From assembly GCF_000801105.2 (NCBI RefSeq), contig NC_079511.1, forward strand, positions 11,896,784 to 11,960,783: a DNA stretch of 64,000 nt, written 5' to 3'. This DNA is from Raphanus sativus. Taxonomy: Eukaryota > Streptophyta > Magnoliopsida > Brassicales > Brassicaceae. Shown one piece after another: positions 1-12,259 of this stretch; position 1 is the first letter of the stretch, and each line of letters opens with the position of its first letter. Below the pieces are notes generated by a model. It was not told the DNA's origin and made no database searches. It saw only the letters and a list, made by a program, of their open reading frames with translations. The translations under genes and the position numbers were made by a program.

Positions 1-33
1 TTGGACCCACCGCAAGAGATACGCCTGACATGA
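1..33 (+). other. Possible 3' end of an upstream coding exon
   Basis: The first 33 bases can be read as LDPPQEIRLT followed by TGA, and the next ~300 bases have the mixed composition of a plant 3' UTR before the DNA turns strongly AT-rich. Too short to identify. Equally possible is plain intergenic sequence. Confidence 0.2.
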
Positions 34-482
34 TTCTGTTGTTTTATTGTTTGTTTAGTTTGATGTGATGATGGTTTAAAACGGATAAGTACTTTCAACT
101 GATGTTATCTGCAGGAACATTGATTTATGAAGAGAGGAACTCGTGTTGACGTAGTTCCACGTGAAGGTTGGTGTGATCTGCACGTGTCAAAGTGAAGTCG
201 TGAGTGTTCATTGCCTTCCTTTCAACGTGTCATGTCATAATGGTGCAATCTTATTAAATTATTGAAAACTGAATTAAGTTCGATTAGATGGCGATGAGCA
301 GCTTAAGATCGATCGAGGGTTATGTTTAGTCGTCGTTTTGGTATTTCTTTGTTATCTTTATTTTCATTATTTTTAATCATTATTAGATTTTAATCAGCGT
401 ATTAAAAGTTATGATTGATTTTCTTGTCAATTCCAATCAACAATTATTACAAAACATTTTGAATAGTATTTACAAGATGTTA

Positions 483-753
483 GAGCATGTGCAACTCGGA
501 GCACATAGACCTAATTCTTCAAAAAAAATTAAAATATTTACTTTTTTTGATTCTCGTGCCGGATTGAAACCGAAAAATCCTAAATTAAGGATTGATCTCA
601 ACTGGATTTTGTTACTGTGTTGCGAGTTCCACGACACGTGACGGTTCACAATTTGTTCTATTTTTCTAATTAGACGAGAAAAGAAAAAACTAATAAAAAA
701 TAAAAAAGAACATTGGAAATTGAACCAATACAGACTCACCATTGCACATACTC
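483..753. mobile_element. MITE, PIF/Harbinger-like (TTA target duplication)
   Basis: The ends GAGCATGTGCAAC and ATTGCACATACTC are imperfect inverted repeats, flanked by TTA at 480-482 and 754-756. A 3-bp TWA duplication is the signature of PIF/Harbinger-type elements. The interior (ATTCTCGTGCCGGATTGAA, CACGACACGTGACGG) recurs at 52.7-52.95 kb, so this family is present twice here. It has no coding capacity. Confidence 0.75.
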
Positions 754-756
754 TTA

Positions 757-1560
757 ATATTCTTCAAATGCTCTTTACTCAATGTTCTCATATAATTTTT
801 AGTAGAACATATGCATTTAGAATGTATAAAAATTTTAAATAGTTATATATAATTAATTTTTTATTTAATAATATAAAAATTATGTTTATAATAAATATAT
901 TTTAAAAATAAAATTGATATTAAATATTTTTAACTTTTTAAAAGAAAGATATTTCACATTTAAAATATAATATATTTTATATAATTACACATATCATTCA
1001 TTATTTACAATAAAAACATAACATAACATAATATATATTTATATATCATATATTATAAAATAACCATATCTATACTATTTAGAAATTAAAAAGCATATAT
1101 TAACTTTATAATAATATTATGTATGAATCATTTACTGCTCTACTAATTAATAAATAATGATAATTTTTATATAAATTATATGATTTATTTATTTTATTTA
1201 ATAATATTCAAGATTATTTTATTTCCAAAAATAAATTTATATTTTAAATAAATTTTCATTTATTTTTTTAAAAAGAATATTTCACATTTAAAATTTAATT
1301 TAATTTATGTTATTAATTAAGATTCATTATTTTAGTAACAAATTTAATATATATTATTTTAAAATAAATATATTATATACTAACCTTTATAACAATTTTA
1401 AGATTGTATATTACTATTGCTCTACCAATCATCTTCTTAAAGTTTTTAATGAGAATATACATCTTCTAAAGCATATTACTTCTACAGCATACTGGTACAA
1501 TTTTTCTATCGGCTGTGCCAATCAAGACCCAAGTGAGGAGAATGATCTCTATCGCTATGT
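757..1560. repeat. AT-rich dispersed repeat, copy 1
   Basis: Very AT-rich sequence that starts TTCTTCAAATGCTC and ends around TATTACTTCTACAGCATACTGG...CAATCAAGACCC. The same order of landmarks recurs inside ABCB14 intron 6 (about 35763-36240). It is probably a non-autonomous transposon. Short open frames inside are not supported as genes. Confidence 0.5.
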
Positions 1561-2869
1561 TTACTTTATGTAACTTCTATGTATTATAATGAGCTATGTA
1601 ATTATTTTTAGGGAAAATTGTTAAAACGAAACAAAAATTCAACATAGTTGTTTTCTGGTATAACTTATTTCTTATCCACTTTTCTTTTTGTTTTTATCAT
1701 TTTAATTCTAAAATTTAATGTAATAAATAGTTTTATTACACAAACTGGTATTTTTTGGTTAAAAAACTTGATAAACTAAATTTTAAATTACGCTGTACTA
1801 AAAGTAGATTTCATCTCCTACGGAAAATAAGTTAGTAGAAAATGAATTCTAAATTAAACAAATTCGGCTACTTATTTTAGAATAAACAATTTACTTTTAG
1901 TTAAAATTCTAAATATGGGAAATAGAAATTCTACTACTGGTAAGGATAACTACTTTTATGTCGAATGCAGTTTTTTATTTTTATTACGTATTCTAACACT
2001 TCCGGAATGCGAAATTTAGATATTACTCAAACATGTACATGAAGTAGAATCTGCTTATGAGATTTCTGTTTTGATTCTACGTAGTGTAGAAAGTGTATTA
2101 TACGGATAAAAAACCTGAATGTTGCGAAAATAAAAGTTCGGTTAGAAAAATATTCTAAAATTTATTTGGAATATTTTAACTTCCTAAAACGTGTTTTGAT
2201 CGATTTCTTCTCAAAACATAAAAAACGATTTTGCCTTGTCAAAAACGTTTTTTTTTCTTTCTTTCTGTTAAAATTTTTAAAACGTTTTTTTTCTTTTTTA
2301 TTAAATTTTTAAAAAATTTTAAACTTTTAGTTTTAATTTTTTTAATACGTTTGTAAAATTTTTTTAATAAAACTTTGTTAAGCATTTTTAATCATGATAA
2401 AACTTTGTAAAACTTTTTTTTTTAAATCAATAAAAATAAACTTTATAAAACTAAAATAAAACTTTATAAAAAGTTTTTAATAAAAAACAATAAATAAACT
2501 TTAGAAAAAACGGTTTACAAAGATTTTTTTTATAGTTATATTAAACTTTTAATAAAAATAAAACTTAAAATTTTAACGTTTTTAAAATGGTTTTTTTCCT
2601 TTTTATGAAACTTATAAAATTCAATATAAATTTTAAATTGTGTTTAATTTGATTTAATCAAAAGTTAGTTTTGAGATTATGGAAAAAAATATACTAAAGA
2701 GACAATTTAAAGATGATATTATACCAAAGGGATAACCATGTTGCTTTGTTGTTCTCTTTTGAAAACATTCCCTTTTTTATTGTATACGATATCTCTTCTA
2801 TGTTCTTTTTCTTAGATACTAGTATATTTTATTATATAAAGTTTGGTTCTTCATAGTTACTAATTAACA
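1561..2869. other. AT-rich intergenic sequence
   Basis: Long runs of A and T with no codon structure, no terminal motifs and no RNA gene that I can recognise. Probably old decayed transposon sequence. Confidence 0.5.
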
Positions 2870-3545
2870 TGATTGTGACATGTGTCAATTTTTTTAAAGA
2901 TTATAATATGTGTCAAAAATATGATACAATTCTTTTTAAGGATTTAAAAGAGATCAATAAATAGGAAACTTCTCATTACAAAAATAGTTTTTTAAAGTTT
3001 AATTTATGATTTAGTATTTTTTTAGTAAAGGAAAATTTACAGAATTACCATTTTTATATTATATATTGTTAAAAATATTTTATAGTAATTTTATTTTTAT
3101 TGCAATATGTGTCAATAAAGTTTTAAGATTATGACATGTGTCAAAATATGATACAATTCTTTTTTTTAGGATTTAAAAGAGATTAAGAAAAAGGAAAATT
3201 CTCATTACAAAAATAAACTTTTGAATTTCTATTTTAGGATTTAGTATTTTTAGAAAAGAAAAGTTACAAAATTATCATTTTTAATATTTTACATTATATA
3301 TTTTAAATATATCTGAGAGTAATTCGCATTTAAAAAAAATTCTAAACAAGAAAATAATTGTAAAAATCTATTTTAAAGTAATTATTTCGTTTTTAATATT
3401 TTTGTAAAAAAAAATGACATGTGTAATAAAAATACAATTCTCTTTTCTTTATGATTTAAAACAGGTTTAGAAAAGAAAAGTTTTCATTATAAAATAGTCT
3501 TTTATGGTTTTTTTTAGGATTTAATAAAAAATTACTATTGTATTT
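2870..3545. repeat. Three degenerate tandem copies of a ~230-280 bp unit
   Basis: The landmark series GACATGTGTCAA, ATGATACAATTCTTTT, GGATTTAAAAGAGAT, CTCATTACAAAAATA appears around 2876-2990, again around 3130-3240, and in more diverged form around 3416-3500. The order is preserved each time, so this is an old tandem repeat rather than chance. Confidence 0.6.
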
Positions 3546-3555
3546 TTTTTTAAAA

Positions 3556-3594
3556 AGTTTCCTCTATAACACACTTAATATGAAACAGAGGGAG
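3556..3594. mobile_element. Terminal remnant of a Stowaway/mariner-type MITE
   Basis: TTAATATGAAACAGAGGGAG followed by TA is the right end of the common plant TIR beginning CTCCCTCTGTTTC with a TA target. I could not find a matching left end, so only a fragment is claimed. Confidence 0.45.
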
Positions 3595-3649
3595 TATTAA
3601 AGAATAAAAAGCTAGCCAGCCGCTTGGGTAAAGTAATAGAGAGATTTCC

Positions 3650-4384
3650 ATGGCGGTGACAAAGCTTGCGAGATTAAGCAAGCGGGATGAATTTTGGATG
3701 AAAGTGGCAGAATGTGGTGTAAGTCTTTAATCTTATTTGGTTTGGTTTGTATTGGATCGATCCACAGAACATATATAAACCCTAATCTTCGTCTGGCTAA
3801 AGTGTGTGTTTGTGTGTGTGTTTAGGGATTTGATATTGAACACTTGATGGAAAAAAAACCACCCTCTTGTAATATCATAGCTCGGAAGTTTACAAAAGAT
3901 CTTTGCCCCCGAAACAACATCATCGTATATGCTAAGTTAGGGATCCATAAGTACAATATGACACAGGTAAAGAAAAAAACAAATACAATCCTTTTTATTG
4001 TTTTTTGATCTTTGAATAATTTTATTTAATTTGTATTGTTAAAATCATTGCAGTACTTTATTTTAATATATTTTTCATACTCTATAGAAGTCTCTCTAAC
4101 ACCTCTAACCCTTTTCAAATTCTCAGGGTACTAACTTGCAGCTGAGTTCCATAGAGAAATACAATGTGCGACCAAAAGTAGCTTATACCACTTACTATGT
4201 AACAGCGGTTGCAAAAGATCCAGCTGCTGGTGGTTCGCTTATAACTTTTCAGACGAGTTCTTATATACAAGGCTTTGATGTCAAGAGCTTGACTTGTTTT
4301 ATTGCTAGACCTAAGCCCGAACCACATGGTAAAAGTGCTGTTTTGCTCATTATTGTTTATCTTTTGTAATTTAATTAATTAATA

Positions 4385-4420
<36 letters not shown>

Positions 4421-5063
4421 GTAATTTTTCCTGCTTAATGTTATGCGAGTTATCTCTTGTGTGTAGAGGACCAAGCTTGCAACCGATCTACCGAATGTGG
4501 ACCTATAGACAGAGGTAGTTTGCCTGAATGGCCGGCAGATAATGCTTTCGATGATAAAACGCGATATTACGTGGTAACTAAGCTCACTGTTTTTGTGTTT
4601 TTGTATTCTCACACACTAGTCTCATGTGTTTTCTTTGGCAGGTGAAAAAATCAGAGCTTCGAAAAAATGACTGGATTCGTCTATACTTGGAGCTTGCATT
4701 CCTCAATGCAAATTTAAGCCTTCCAAATGTATTAACTTTGTCTTTGTTTACTCTCCACGAGCGCTGTTAATAATAACACACAGCTTTCTTCTTCTGCAGA
4801 TTAATCTGTCAAAGCTGGTCATAATGAAAGTAGCGGTGGAGAGTAGAGAAAACATAGATTCTCCAAAGGAGAGACTCAATGCCAGATATGCAACCTTCTA
4901 CATAAAGTACAAGTACTGCCCAAATAAAAGTCGCCGCGCTTGTAAGGTTGATGGTTGCAGGGCTACACGTGAACGCATAGCTATAGTAAGAAGAAGCCTG
5001 GACAAGATCTCAGGACTCCTCACTCTCTCGTTCCATGGTCATTGGAAACACACTTTTCTTTAG
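3650..5063 (+). CDS. UPF0725 (DUF626) family protein
   Basis: An intact six-exon gene: 3650-3718, 3826-3966, 4127-4328, 4467-4573, 4642-4728, 4800-5063. All borders are GT..AG and phases join, giving 289 aa. The start is the first ATG after a CCATGG-like context and opens the frame MAVTKLARLSKRDEFW. The protein contains YAKLGIHKYNMTQGTNLQL, a YYVTAVAKDPAAGGSLITFQ strand and the C-terminal LSFHGHWKHTF, which I recognise as hallmarks of the UPF0725/DUF626 family. To my knowledge this family is confined to Brassicaceae, is about 250-300 aa long, and has no established biochemical function. There is no signal peptide or membrane segment. Intron 3 carries a (TA)n microsatellite. The gene stands alone; its neighbours are repeats. 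Family assignment is confident, function unknown. Confidence 0.85.
4389..4418. repeat. (TA)n microsatellite in intron 3 of the UPF0725 gene
   Basis: Uninterrupted TA dinucleotides inside an intron; length polymorphism is likely. Confidence 0.9.
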
Positions 5064-5221
5064 AGTATCTTTCCTATGGCATAATAGACCAGATCCATTT
5101 CAATAAGTCGATCCAATGTAATAAAATTATTAGCGCGCTTAAACGGTCGTTCGGATCTTAATAACTAAGGTTTTCTATAATTACTTCAAATATTTGGATA
5201 TTTTGTCTTATAATTCAATAA

Positions 5222-5262
5222 CCAGGTAGTAACCCGCGTCCATGCGCAGAGTGAAATAACTG
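5222..5262 (-). mobile_element. Helitron 3' terminus (minus strand)
   Basis: Read on the minus strand, CTGCGCATGGACGCGGGTTA can form a short GC stem and is followed by ACTACCTGG and then a host T. This fits the Helitron rule of a hairpin about 10 nt before CTRR|T. The matching 5' end to the right was not found. Confidence 0.45.
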
Positions 5263-5399
5263 ATTAGATTATTTAATTTAAGTTGTAATGAAAAATATAT
5301 CGTATACTTCTTTTCAAGAGATGAGCATTCAAATATCTGTTCGGATTTAGTTGATCTATTGAGATTTTGATTTTTTGAGTTAGAATTTAAATATGATTC

Positions 5400-5680
5400 T
5401 GATATTTATGATTTTTGGTTTGAATGTGGTCTGGATTTGGTTCGAAGCATTACATGTTCAGTTCAGGTTTGAGTTTGGGTACCTATTTTAATCATGTAAT
5501 TGTTTTTTAAAAAAAAATCTAAATATACTTGCAATTCAGATATTTACAATTTTTGGTTTGAATGTGGTCTGGATTTGGTTAGAAACATTGCATGTTCAGT
5601 TCATGTTTGAATTTGGGTAACTATTTTAATTATGTAATCTAAAAAAAAAACTAAATATACTTGTGATTCGGATATTTACA
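5400..5680. repeat. ~135-bp direct repeat, two tandem copies
   Basis: GGTTTGAATGTGGTCTGGAT through GCATGTTCAGTTCA and AAACTAAATATACTTG occurs at about 5400-5540 and again at about 5541-5675 with scattered substitutions. Similar wording occurs in the interior of the Helitron at 10.1-12.3 kb, so this is probably the sub-terminal region of a related Helitron. Confidence 0.6.
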
Positions 5681-7090
5681 ATTTTTTATCATCGTTGTTA
5701 CATCTCATGATGCTAACATAATCTTTTTTAATTATGAGATTGTTGTCGTACATGAGTATGTGTGAATATGATGAATATGTGTTTGTACATATAAGACAAA
5801 TATATAATTAACTCAACATATATTGTTTTCATAAAAACCGAGTTATGTGTATAAAAATCTTAAAGAAAAACTAATTAAATAGTAATTAATTTTTCTTTTC
5901 TAAAATTCCAAATAAAATAAAAATATAAAAGTAATTTTATTTTCTTATAACTAACTAACTTTTATTTTTGATAATTTTGTGTTAAAAAATTATAAACCAA
6001 AAATAACTTCAAATATTTCACTTGATATCACTGTAACATGTGTCAATTATAAAAATTAGATTGTGAATGTATCAATAAAAATATGTCGTTACTTTAAAAT
6101 GTAAAATATTAGTGATATTGAAAAAACAAATTTGAAAATGGCAAAATAGTTAATATTAACTTGAAATAGTTATTTCATAGTAATTTTATTTTTCTAAATC
6201 CTAGACAAAATATAAGTGTAAAATATTATGTAATATTAATTTATTTTTCTAAAACCCTAAAACACCGTAAAAGAATATTTTGATAGTTGTTTTCCTTTTT
6301 TCTTAAAACAAAGTCTTAAACAAAAGAGTTGTATCATATTTTTAAGTCATAACCAAAAAAAGAACTGTAAAAACTTATTTGATAAAAAATTTAATAGAGA
6401 ATTTGATGATGAACATGATACTAAAAAGTTATTTAATTAACAAAAGATGTGTAAAATTAGTATTAATAGAAATTGTAAAAAGAGTAATTTTAATATTATT
6501 TATTAATAACTAGAAATAATTATTTTATAGCAATTTATTTATTTCTAATTTTTAAGAGAAGATAATTGTATAAGGTTATATAAGAGAAATTTTCTATTTC
6601 AAAAATCCTAATAAAAAATGTAAAGGAGTATTTAGTAGTGTTTTTTTATTTTTGTTGTAAATAAAAAGGACATATATATATATATAATAGAATATTTTCC
6701 TTTTTTAAAAAAAAATCTAGCAAAAAAAATTTAAAAAACTTATTTAAGAAAACATTAAATTAGTATATAAGAAAATGTCTAATGTTATCATTGACTTGAT
6801 TGACGTTATTTGACTTTTCAATTTTTAAATTTTTTTTTTTACTTTTCATTCAATTTCTTATTTTGGGTTGGGTTCAATTCAAACATTTAGGTATAATATT
6901 TTTCTAATCCAACTAGAAAGTTGATAATAATTCATTTATGTACCATGATTATAAAATACAAATTTTAACTTGAATTTATGTATGAAATTTATTTTTAATT
7001 TATAAAATAAATTTCCTATAACATATTCAAATCAACCATAAAACTATAATAAATGATTATTATTTTATGTTCTTTATTAAATTAAAACAT
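5681..7090. other. AT-rich repeat-derived interval
   Basis: No gene seen. Fragments resemble the 2.9-3.5 kb tandem unit (ACATGTGTCAAT near 6030). It leads into a Helitron 3' end near 7128. Confidence 0.4.
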
Positions 7091-7094
7091 CAAG

Positions 7095-7128
7095 CAAAAC
7101 CGTTGCAACGCAACAGGCTCATATCTAA
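7095..7128 (+). mobile_element. Helitron 3' terminus (plus strand)
   Basis: GTTGCAACGCAAC forms a perfect 5-bp stem, followed 11 nt later by TCTAA then T, fitting the hairpin plus CTRR|T ending of Helitrons. The 5' end was not identified. Confidence 0.45.
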
Positions 7129-7262
7129 TATATTCAATAATAGTTAGGTGTAATAGATAAGAATAATATTTAGGTGGTATAATTTGTTGTAGTCGGCACA
7201 AAACACACATACATAAACCCTAGCAAGTGATCTCCAAGTAATATCGCCTTTCCAATTTAACC

Positions 7263-9493
7263 ATGATGAGAATTCTTGTACGACACGCAAAGCTTTACAG
7301 GAGTCGCACCTTCCTCCAAACCCTATCGTCCTCCGCGAATCAAACTCTGCAGCATCGTCTAACAGAGGCTCTTGATCAGAAAGCGCGAATCATTCCGGTG
7401 CTACAGCAGTGGCGGCAACAGGGGAATCACATCAACCCTTCTCACGTGAGAGTCATCATCGAAAAGCTTCGTGATTCCGACCAATCTCTCCAAGCCCTTC
7501 AGGTTTCATTCTTTATGCTCTGCTCAGCTTTACGTTGAACGTTCATTGATGATGATGTCATTAGGTGTCAAAGTGGATGTTAGATAATGTTGTCGGGTTA
7601 GAAGAAGCAGAGAAGTTCTTCGAAAGTATACCACATAGCGCGAGAGACGGTTCTGTCTACACTAGTCTGTTAGCCTTGTACGCACGATCACGATCGGACA
7701 AGACTCTGCGTAAAGCCGAAGCCACGTTCGAGGAAATGAGGGGGTTACGTCTTCTCACGAGTCCTTCTCCTTACAACGCAATGATCTCTCTTTACGGTGC
7801 CCTAAATAATCGAGATAAAGTCGATGAGCTTTTGCTTGAGATGCAAGGCAACAATGTTGGGCTCGACAGCGTCACTCTGAACCACGTGTCGAATCTATAC
7901 GCGTCTTTTTCTGACGTGACGGGGATGGAGAAGCTCTTAACTGCGTGGGAAGAAAATAGTGGGAGCTGGAGAACTCTTGAGTGGCTGATCACTCTTGATA
8001 TGGCAAAGGCTTGCCTCAAAGACGGTTCACAAGAAAAGGCGATAAAATTGCTCACTTTTAACGAGAAATTACTGGTTGACCCCAAGTCGTTTAAACAAGC
8101 TTACGAGCTTCTCACGAAGATGTATGGTGAAGCTGAAAAGAAAGAAGAGGTGCTACGTATATGGAACCTTTGCAATAAGACCGCAGAACAGTACTGTGAT
8201 AGCAATGACTATCTGACTGTGATCCGTTCATTCTTAAAGCTAGACGCTATCGCTGAGGCGGAGGAGTTTTACAAAGTGTGGGAATCTTTGCCTCTTGAGT
8301 TTGATATACGGATCCCAACTATGTTAGCCTCTGGTTATCAAGAGAGAGGAATGGTTGATGAAGCTGAGAAACTTTTGAAAAATTCAATAAAGAACATAAG
8401 AATGAAGAGACCGATCAACCCGCTTTTGGACCAATGGGGGAGTAGAATGAGAGTGTCTGAACTCAAATGCCTCATCAAGAATCTCCATGACTCCAATCAG
8501 TTTTCTAAGCACTTCAGGTTAGTTGATTACAGACTCACCCTTCTACATATAACATTTTTTTAACTTGTTCACTATAATCGGTCGGGAAATTTTATCTGCA
8601 TATAAATTTTTAGTAATCAAATAAATACTAACCATAGACACATGTGACAAAATACTATAAAATAGCATAGTATCTCATATGAAAAACTTTCATACTTTCA
8701 TTTTTTGTATTATTCTTTTATTGGCGAAAGACTCATGGAGAGATTTTAATGTTGTAATGTCTATTTCAATTGTTAGGCTTCAGAATGGATGGATGAAAAA
8801 AGGGCTTCTAATATTTATTCTGAAGATTATGCAGCTCGGCTTCATATGGTTGAAGTTGTGTTGGGTTTGGAAGAAGCAGAGAAGTTCTTTAAAAACATCC
8901 CTGAGAACATGAAGGATTACACTGCCTACGCAACTCTCTTGAGCTCTTGCACAAAATCTGACAAACATTTGGGTAAGGCCAAGTCAACTTTTGAGAAGAT
9001 GAGAGAGTTAGGTTTCCTCATGAGACCTTCACCGTTCAACTCGATGCTCTCTTTCCACAGTCAAAGAAATATGGTCGGGGAGTTTCTTCGTGAGATGGAA
9101 GAGAACAACGTGGCTCCCGATAGTCTCATGGTGAACAAAGTCTTGAGAATATATGCGGCTGAGTCAAACGTAGAAGCTATGGAAACGTTTATGAAAAAGT
9201 GGAGTGGAGAAGAAGGGATCAAACTAGGAAGAGAGACCATGGCTGCAGTGGCAAAGGCTTACTCTAAAGCAGGATCGAAAGTTGGTGAATTGATAAATTC
9301 ATAAAGAAACAAATCGAAAGTTGGTGAATTGATAAATTTGATTGGAAAGAAGAGGAATGAGATGCACTTAAGGATGGTGAGGGATTTTATAGTCAAGGTC
9401 GTGACAGTTGTTGCCATTTGTGTGGCCATCTTTTGTTTCTTGTTCCTAGATTATATGACTAAGCCTCTGCCGAGATATCAATATTATTTTTAA
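7263..9493 (+). pseudogene. PPR protein, type A, decayed copy
   Basis: Paralogue of the intact gene at 44.2-46.7 kb. Exons by homology and splice sites are 7263-7502, 7565-8517 and 8777-9493. It encodes an N-terminal mitochondrial-type presequence (MMRILVRHAKLYRSRTF), then PPR helices (EAEKFFESIP, YNAMISLYGALNN) of the P-class family that includes At4g01990/At1g02370-like proteins. Three lesions break it. One A is missing near 8507, so exon 2 reads SKHF instead of SKALQ. In exon 3 about 98 codons are deleted after AKAGS. A 39-bp tandem duplication (9274-9299 repeated at 9313-9338) brings an in-frame TAA at 9302-9304. The C-terminal hydrophobic tail can still be read to TAA at 9491-9493. Intron 1 is only 62 bp. 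Confidence 0.8.
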
Positions 9494-10147
9494 TATCTGA
9501 TTAATTATTAATTATCTTATTACAATGCTACCTGATTCATTTTAACCGTGTTTAAACATTTTTATTTTGTATAACTGACGTTCTCGTTATTATTGTAGAT
9601 ACAAATGTAACGACGTTTGACATTTGTGACCAATTATATAATACAACATTTTTTCTATGGGTTGAATTCATTTGATTTAATGATAGTTTTATCTAAGCTG
9701 TACAAAACTTTGTACATTCTGCATTTACCTTAAGCACCACTTAAATAAAACAGAGGAAAAAATAAATATTACATAGATGATTTTACACTTAATGAGAATA
9801 CATGTGTGACTATGCTACTCCTAATTGTTTTATAAGATCCATGTTCGATGGTACACTATACATCATGTTGAAGATCTATTTTTTTTTTTCATTTTCTCTA
9901 TTATCTGTATAATTTGCATTTTTAGGTTTGAATCCTAGACCTTTTGATGTAGAAGCATTAATCAAACCACTAGATGAAAGAAACTTCCACGGGAGGATAT
10001 TGTTTTGGCCGCGGATATTCTAGAGAAGCAACATCGGTTGAGGAACTCTACATTCGATTGAATGATATATCTTGTGATAATAAGAAGGGGATTACATGAT
10101 CTATTATGTTGAAAGAATTTAATAGTTCACATCACGAAATTCTTAAA
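9494..10147. other. Intergenic, no gene seen
   Basis: AT-rich 3' flank of the type-A PPR pseudogene with no further open frame, repeat pair or terminal motif that I can support. Confidence 0.4.
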
Positions 10148-10489
10148 TCTATATTATTAAAGTTGAAGTACAAATTAGAGTTGTTTGGATACATGTATTG
10201 TAGACTAATTGGAATCTGTTTGGAAACAAAGATAATTATTATCCTTTTAATAATTTCATTAATATAAAGCTTTAACCAAAATCGAAATCAATGCTAATCA
10301 AATGGTTCAATTAACCAAAGAATTAAAGTAACAGAATATTGCTTAATTCATGAAAAGATCTTATATAGACTTTTGAATAAGTTGGCTGACGGAAGGAATG
10401 CTAGATTTTCGTTGCAATCAATACAATATATTATTACCTTAATTTTCTAAACTAGACCTTCATTCCCACGTTTTTTTATTTCTGCAAGC

Positions 10490-10504
10490 TTTTTTTTTGT
10501 CAAC
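10490..10504 (-). mobile_element. Micro-retroposon (15 bp) with 16-bp target duplication
   Basis: TTTTTTTTTGTCAAC lies between 10474-10489 and 10505-10520, which are identical except for one base. Read on the minus strand the insert is GTTGAC plus polyA, the extreme 3' tail of a LINE like the one ending at 18008. Confidence 0.7.
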
Positions 10505-10978
10505 TTTTATTCCTGCAAGCCAAATATCTCAAAATATATTGCTTCCCAATCTTCATTAAAACCATCAAATGTTTCCATAATTAGTTACCTAAATCAGAGC
10601 AAACAGATATGACAAACTTTCGATTACAATCCAAAATATTTTCAAAAGATATGATATCCCAAAAACATTTACAGTTGAGATATTCGTGGATTATAATTGG
10701 CATACAATGACTCCTTATAATCGATTATTCACCTCGGTATATATACCGACTCCAGAGGTACCTAACATCCATTTACAACTCACAAAAAAAAACATAACTA
10801 ACGCAAGAAATATGGATTTTATCGATTTTAGTTTTAATCAGTGGAAAAATTACGTATCCAAAAATATAGTTCAAAGGTATGTTTTTGTGAATAAAATAAT
10901 AACTTAAATTAAAATAATTAAATGTGCTATATTTATTGCCACTTAATTTTTCACTCTACATAATTATTTTACTTTATA

Positions 10979-11775
10979 AAAAAACTCTTTCTATTTCACT
11001 TAATTTAGCCAAACACATAGAAATAGTTTTTTATTAATTTATAAAATCAGTTAGACATAAACATTATCTATCCATTTTAGTAAATGTTGTTTTTCGGGTA
11101 TTTTTTTATTTTTTATTTGAAACCAAGTCCTACTCGAATATTATAAACTTATGTGTGGATTTTGAGTTGGGTCATTCTGGATCTAGATGAATTTGGTTGT
11201 GATGTATAGGAACCTAAAAATATCTAAATAACCAATGTATCTAAAACGGATTCGGATATTTGTAAAACAAAATAGCCATATGACCTGATTCGGTCCATGT
11301 CTTATGAATATCGTTAGTTATATTATGATACATCTAAAATATATAACAGTAATCAAAATAAATATCGATGTATAAAAAAACTCTTTCCATTTCACTTAAT
11401 TTAGTCAAACACATATAAAGTGTTTTCTTATTAATTTATAAAATCAATTAGACATGAACATTATTTGTCCATTTAAGTACATGTTGTTCCTTTTAGGTAT
11501 CATTTTTTTTTGTTTTGAAACCAAGTTCCGCTTGAATATTATAAACTTATGTGTTGATTTTGAGTTGGATCATTCTGGATCTGGATGAATTCGGTTCTGA
11601 TGTATAGGAATCTAAAAATATCTAAATAACCAATGTATCTAAAACGGATTCAGATATTTGTGAAAAAAGCCATATATCCTGATTCGGTCCAAGTCTTTTG
11701 AATATCATTAGTTATATTATGATACATCTAAAATATATAACACGAATTATGAAAAATAAATATCGATGTATGAAA
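10979..11775. repeat. 396-bp tandem duplication inside the Helitron
   Basis: CTCTTTCTATTTCACTTAAT starts a segment at 10985 that restarts at 11381. Both run through GAGTTGGGTCATTCTGGATC, CTAAAACGGATTC and AATATCGATGTAT with few differences, so unit 1 is about 10980-11375 and unit 2 about 11376-11775. Confidence 0.8.
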
Positions 11776-12259
11776 ATATATTTCAGGGGCCAGTTTAACA
11801 AAATATTAGTTGGTTCCGTTGAAATAAATATATTTAAAAAATTTATATGAACTAAAAAAAAATCAATATAAAAGTACTGTATATTTGGATTCAAAATCAT
11901 TTCTTTTAACAACAAACCACACAAATATGTTGATTTGAATACAAATTTAAATTACAATGTAAATATTTAATTAATATAGAAATTTGTCACATTGATTAAA
12001 CAGAATATCAATGTAAAAATATTTTACAATTGCGTTCTAAAATCATTTATTTTAACAACAAGCCAAATAAATATGTTGATTGGAGATGGAATAAAACAAA
12101 ACTAGAGAGACACATAGTTTACCAGATACACTCTAAGTGTCAAATTTATTATAATTTTTTTTTACTAAGATAAATACATTCAATAATTACAAACAGATAA
12201 TATATTTTATAAAAGTGAAAAATAATACCCGCGCTTCGAAAACGCGGATCAAAATCTAG

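Larger units (their letters stand above)
10148..12259 (+). mobile_element. Non-autonomous Helitron, 2.1 kb
   Basis: The 5' end TCTATATTATTAAAG follows a host A at 10147. The 3' end has CCGCGCTTCGAAAACGCGG, a GC stem, then ATCAAAATCTAG and a host T at 12260. Both ends match the Helitron rule A|TC...CTRR|T. No Rep/helicase frame is present. A 396-bp segment is tandemly duplicated inside, and one short TTGAC-polyA insertion lies at 10490-10504. Confidence 0.7.

Noticed and set aside
1307..1573. 88-codon frame with many Asn/Ile/Tyr
   Set aside because: Codon content simply reflects AT-rich repeat DNA, and the interval is a copy of a dispersed repeat.
7263..9493. Functional restorer-of-fertility-type PPR gene
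   Set aside because: The sequence belongs to a different P-class subfamily (double-unit, few repeats) and carries three disabling lesions.
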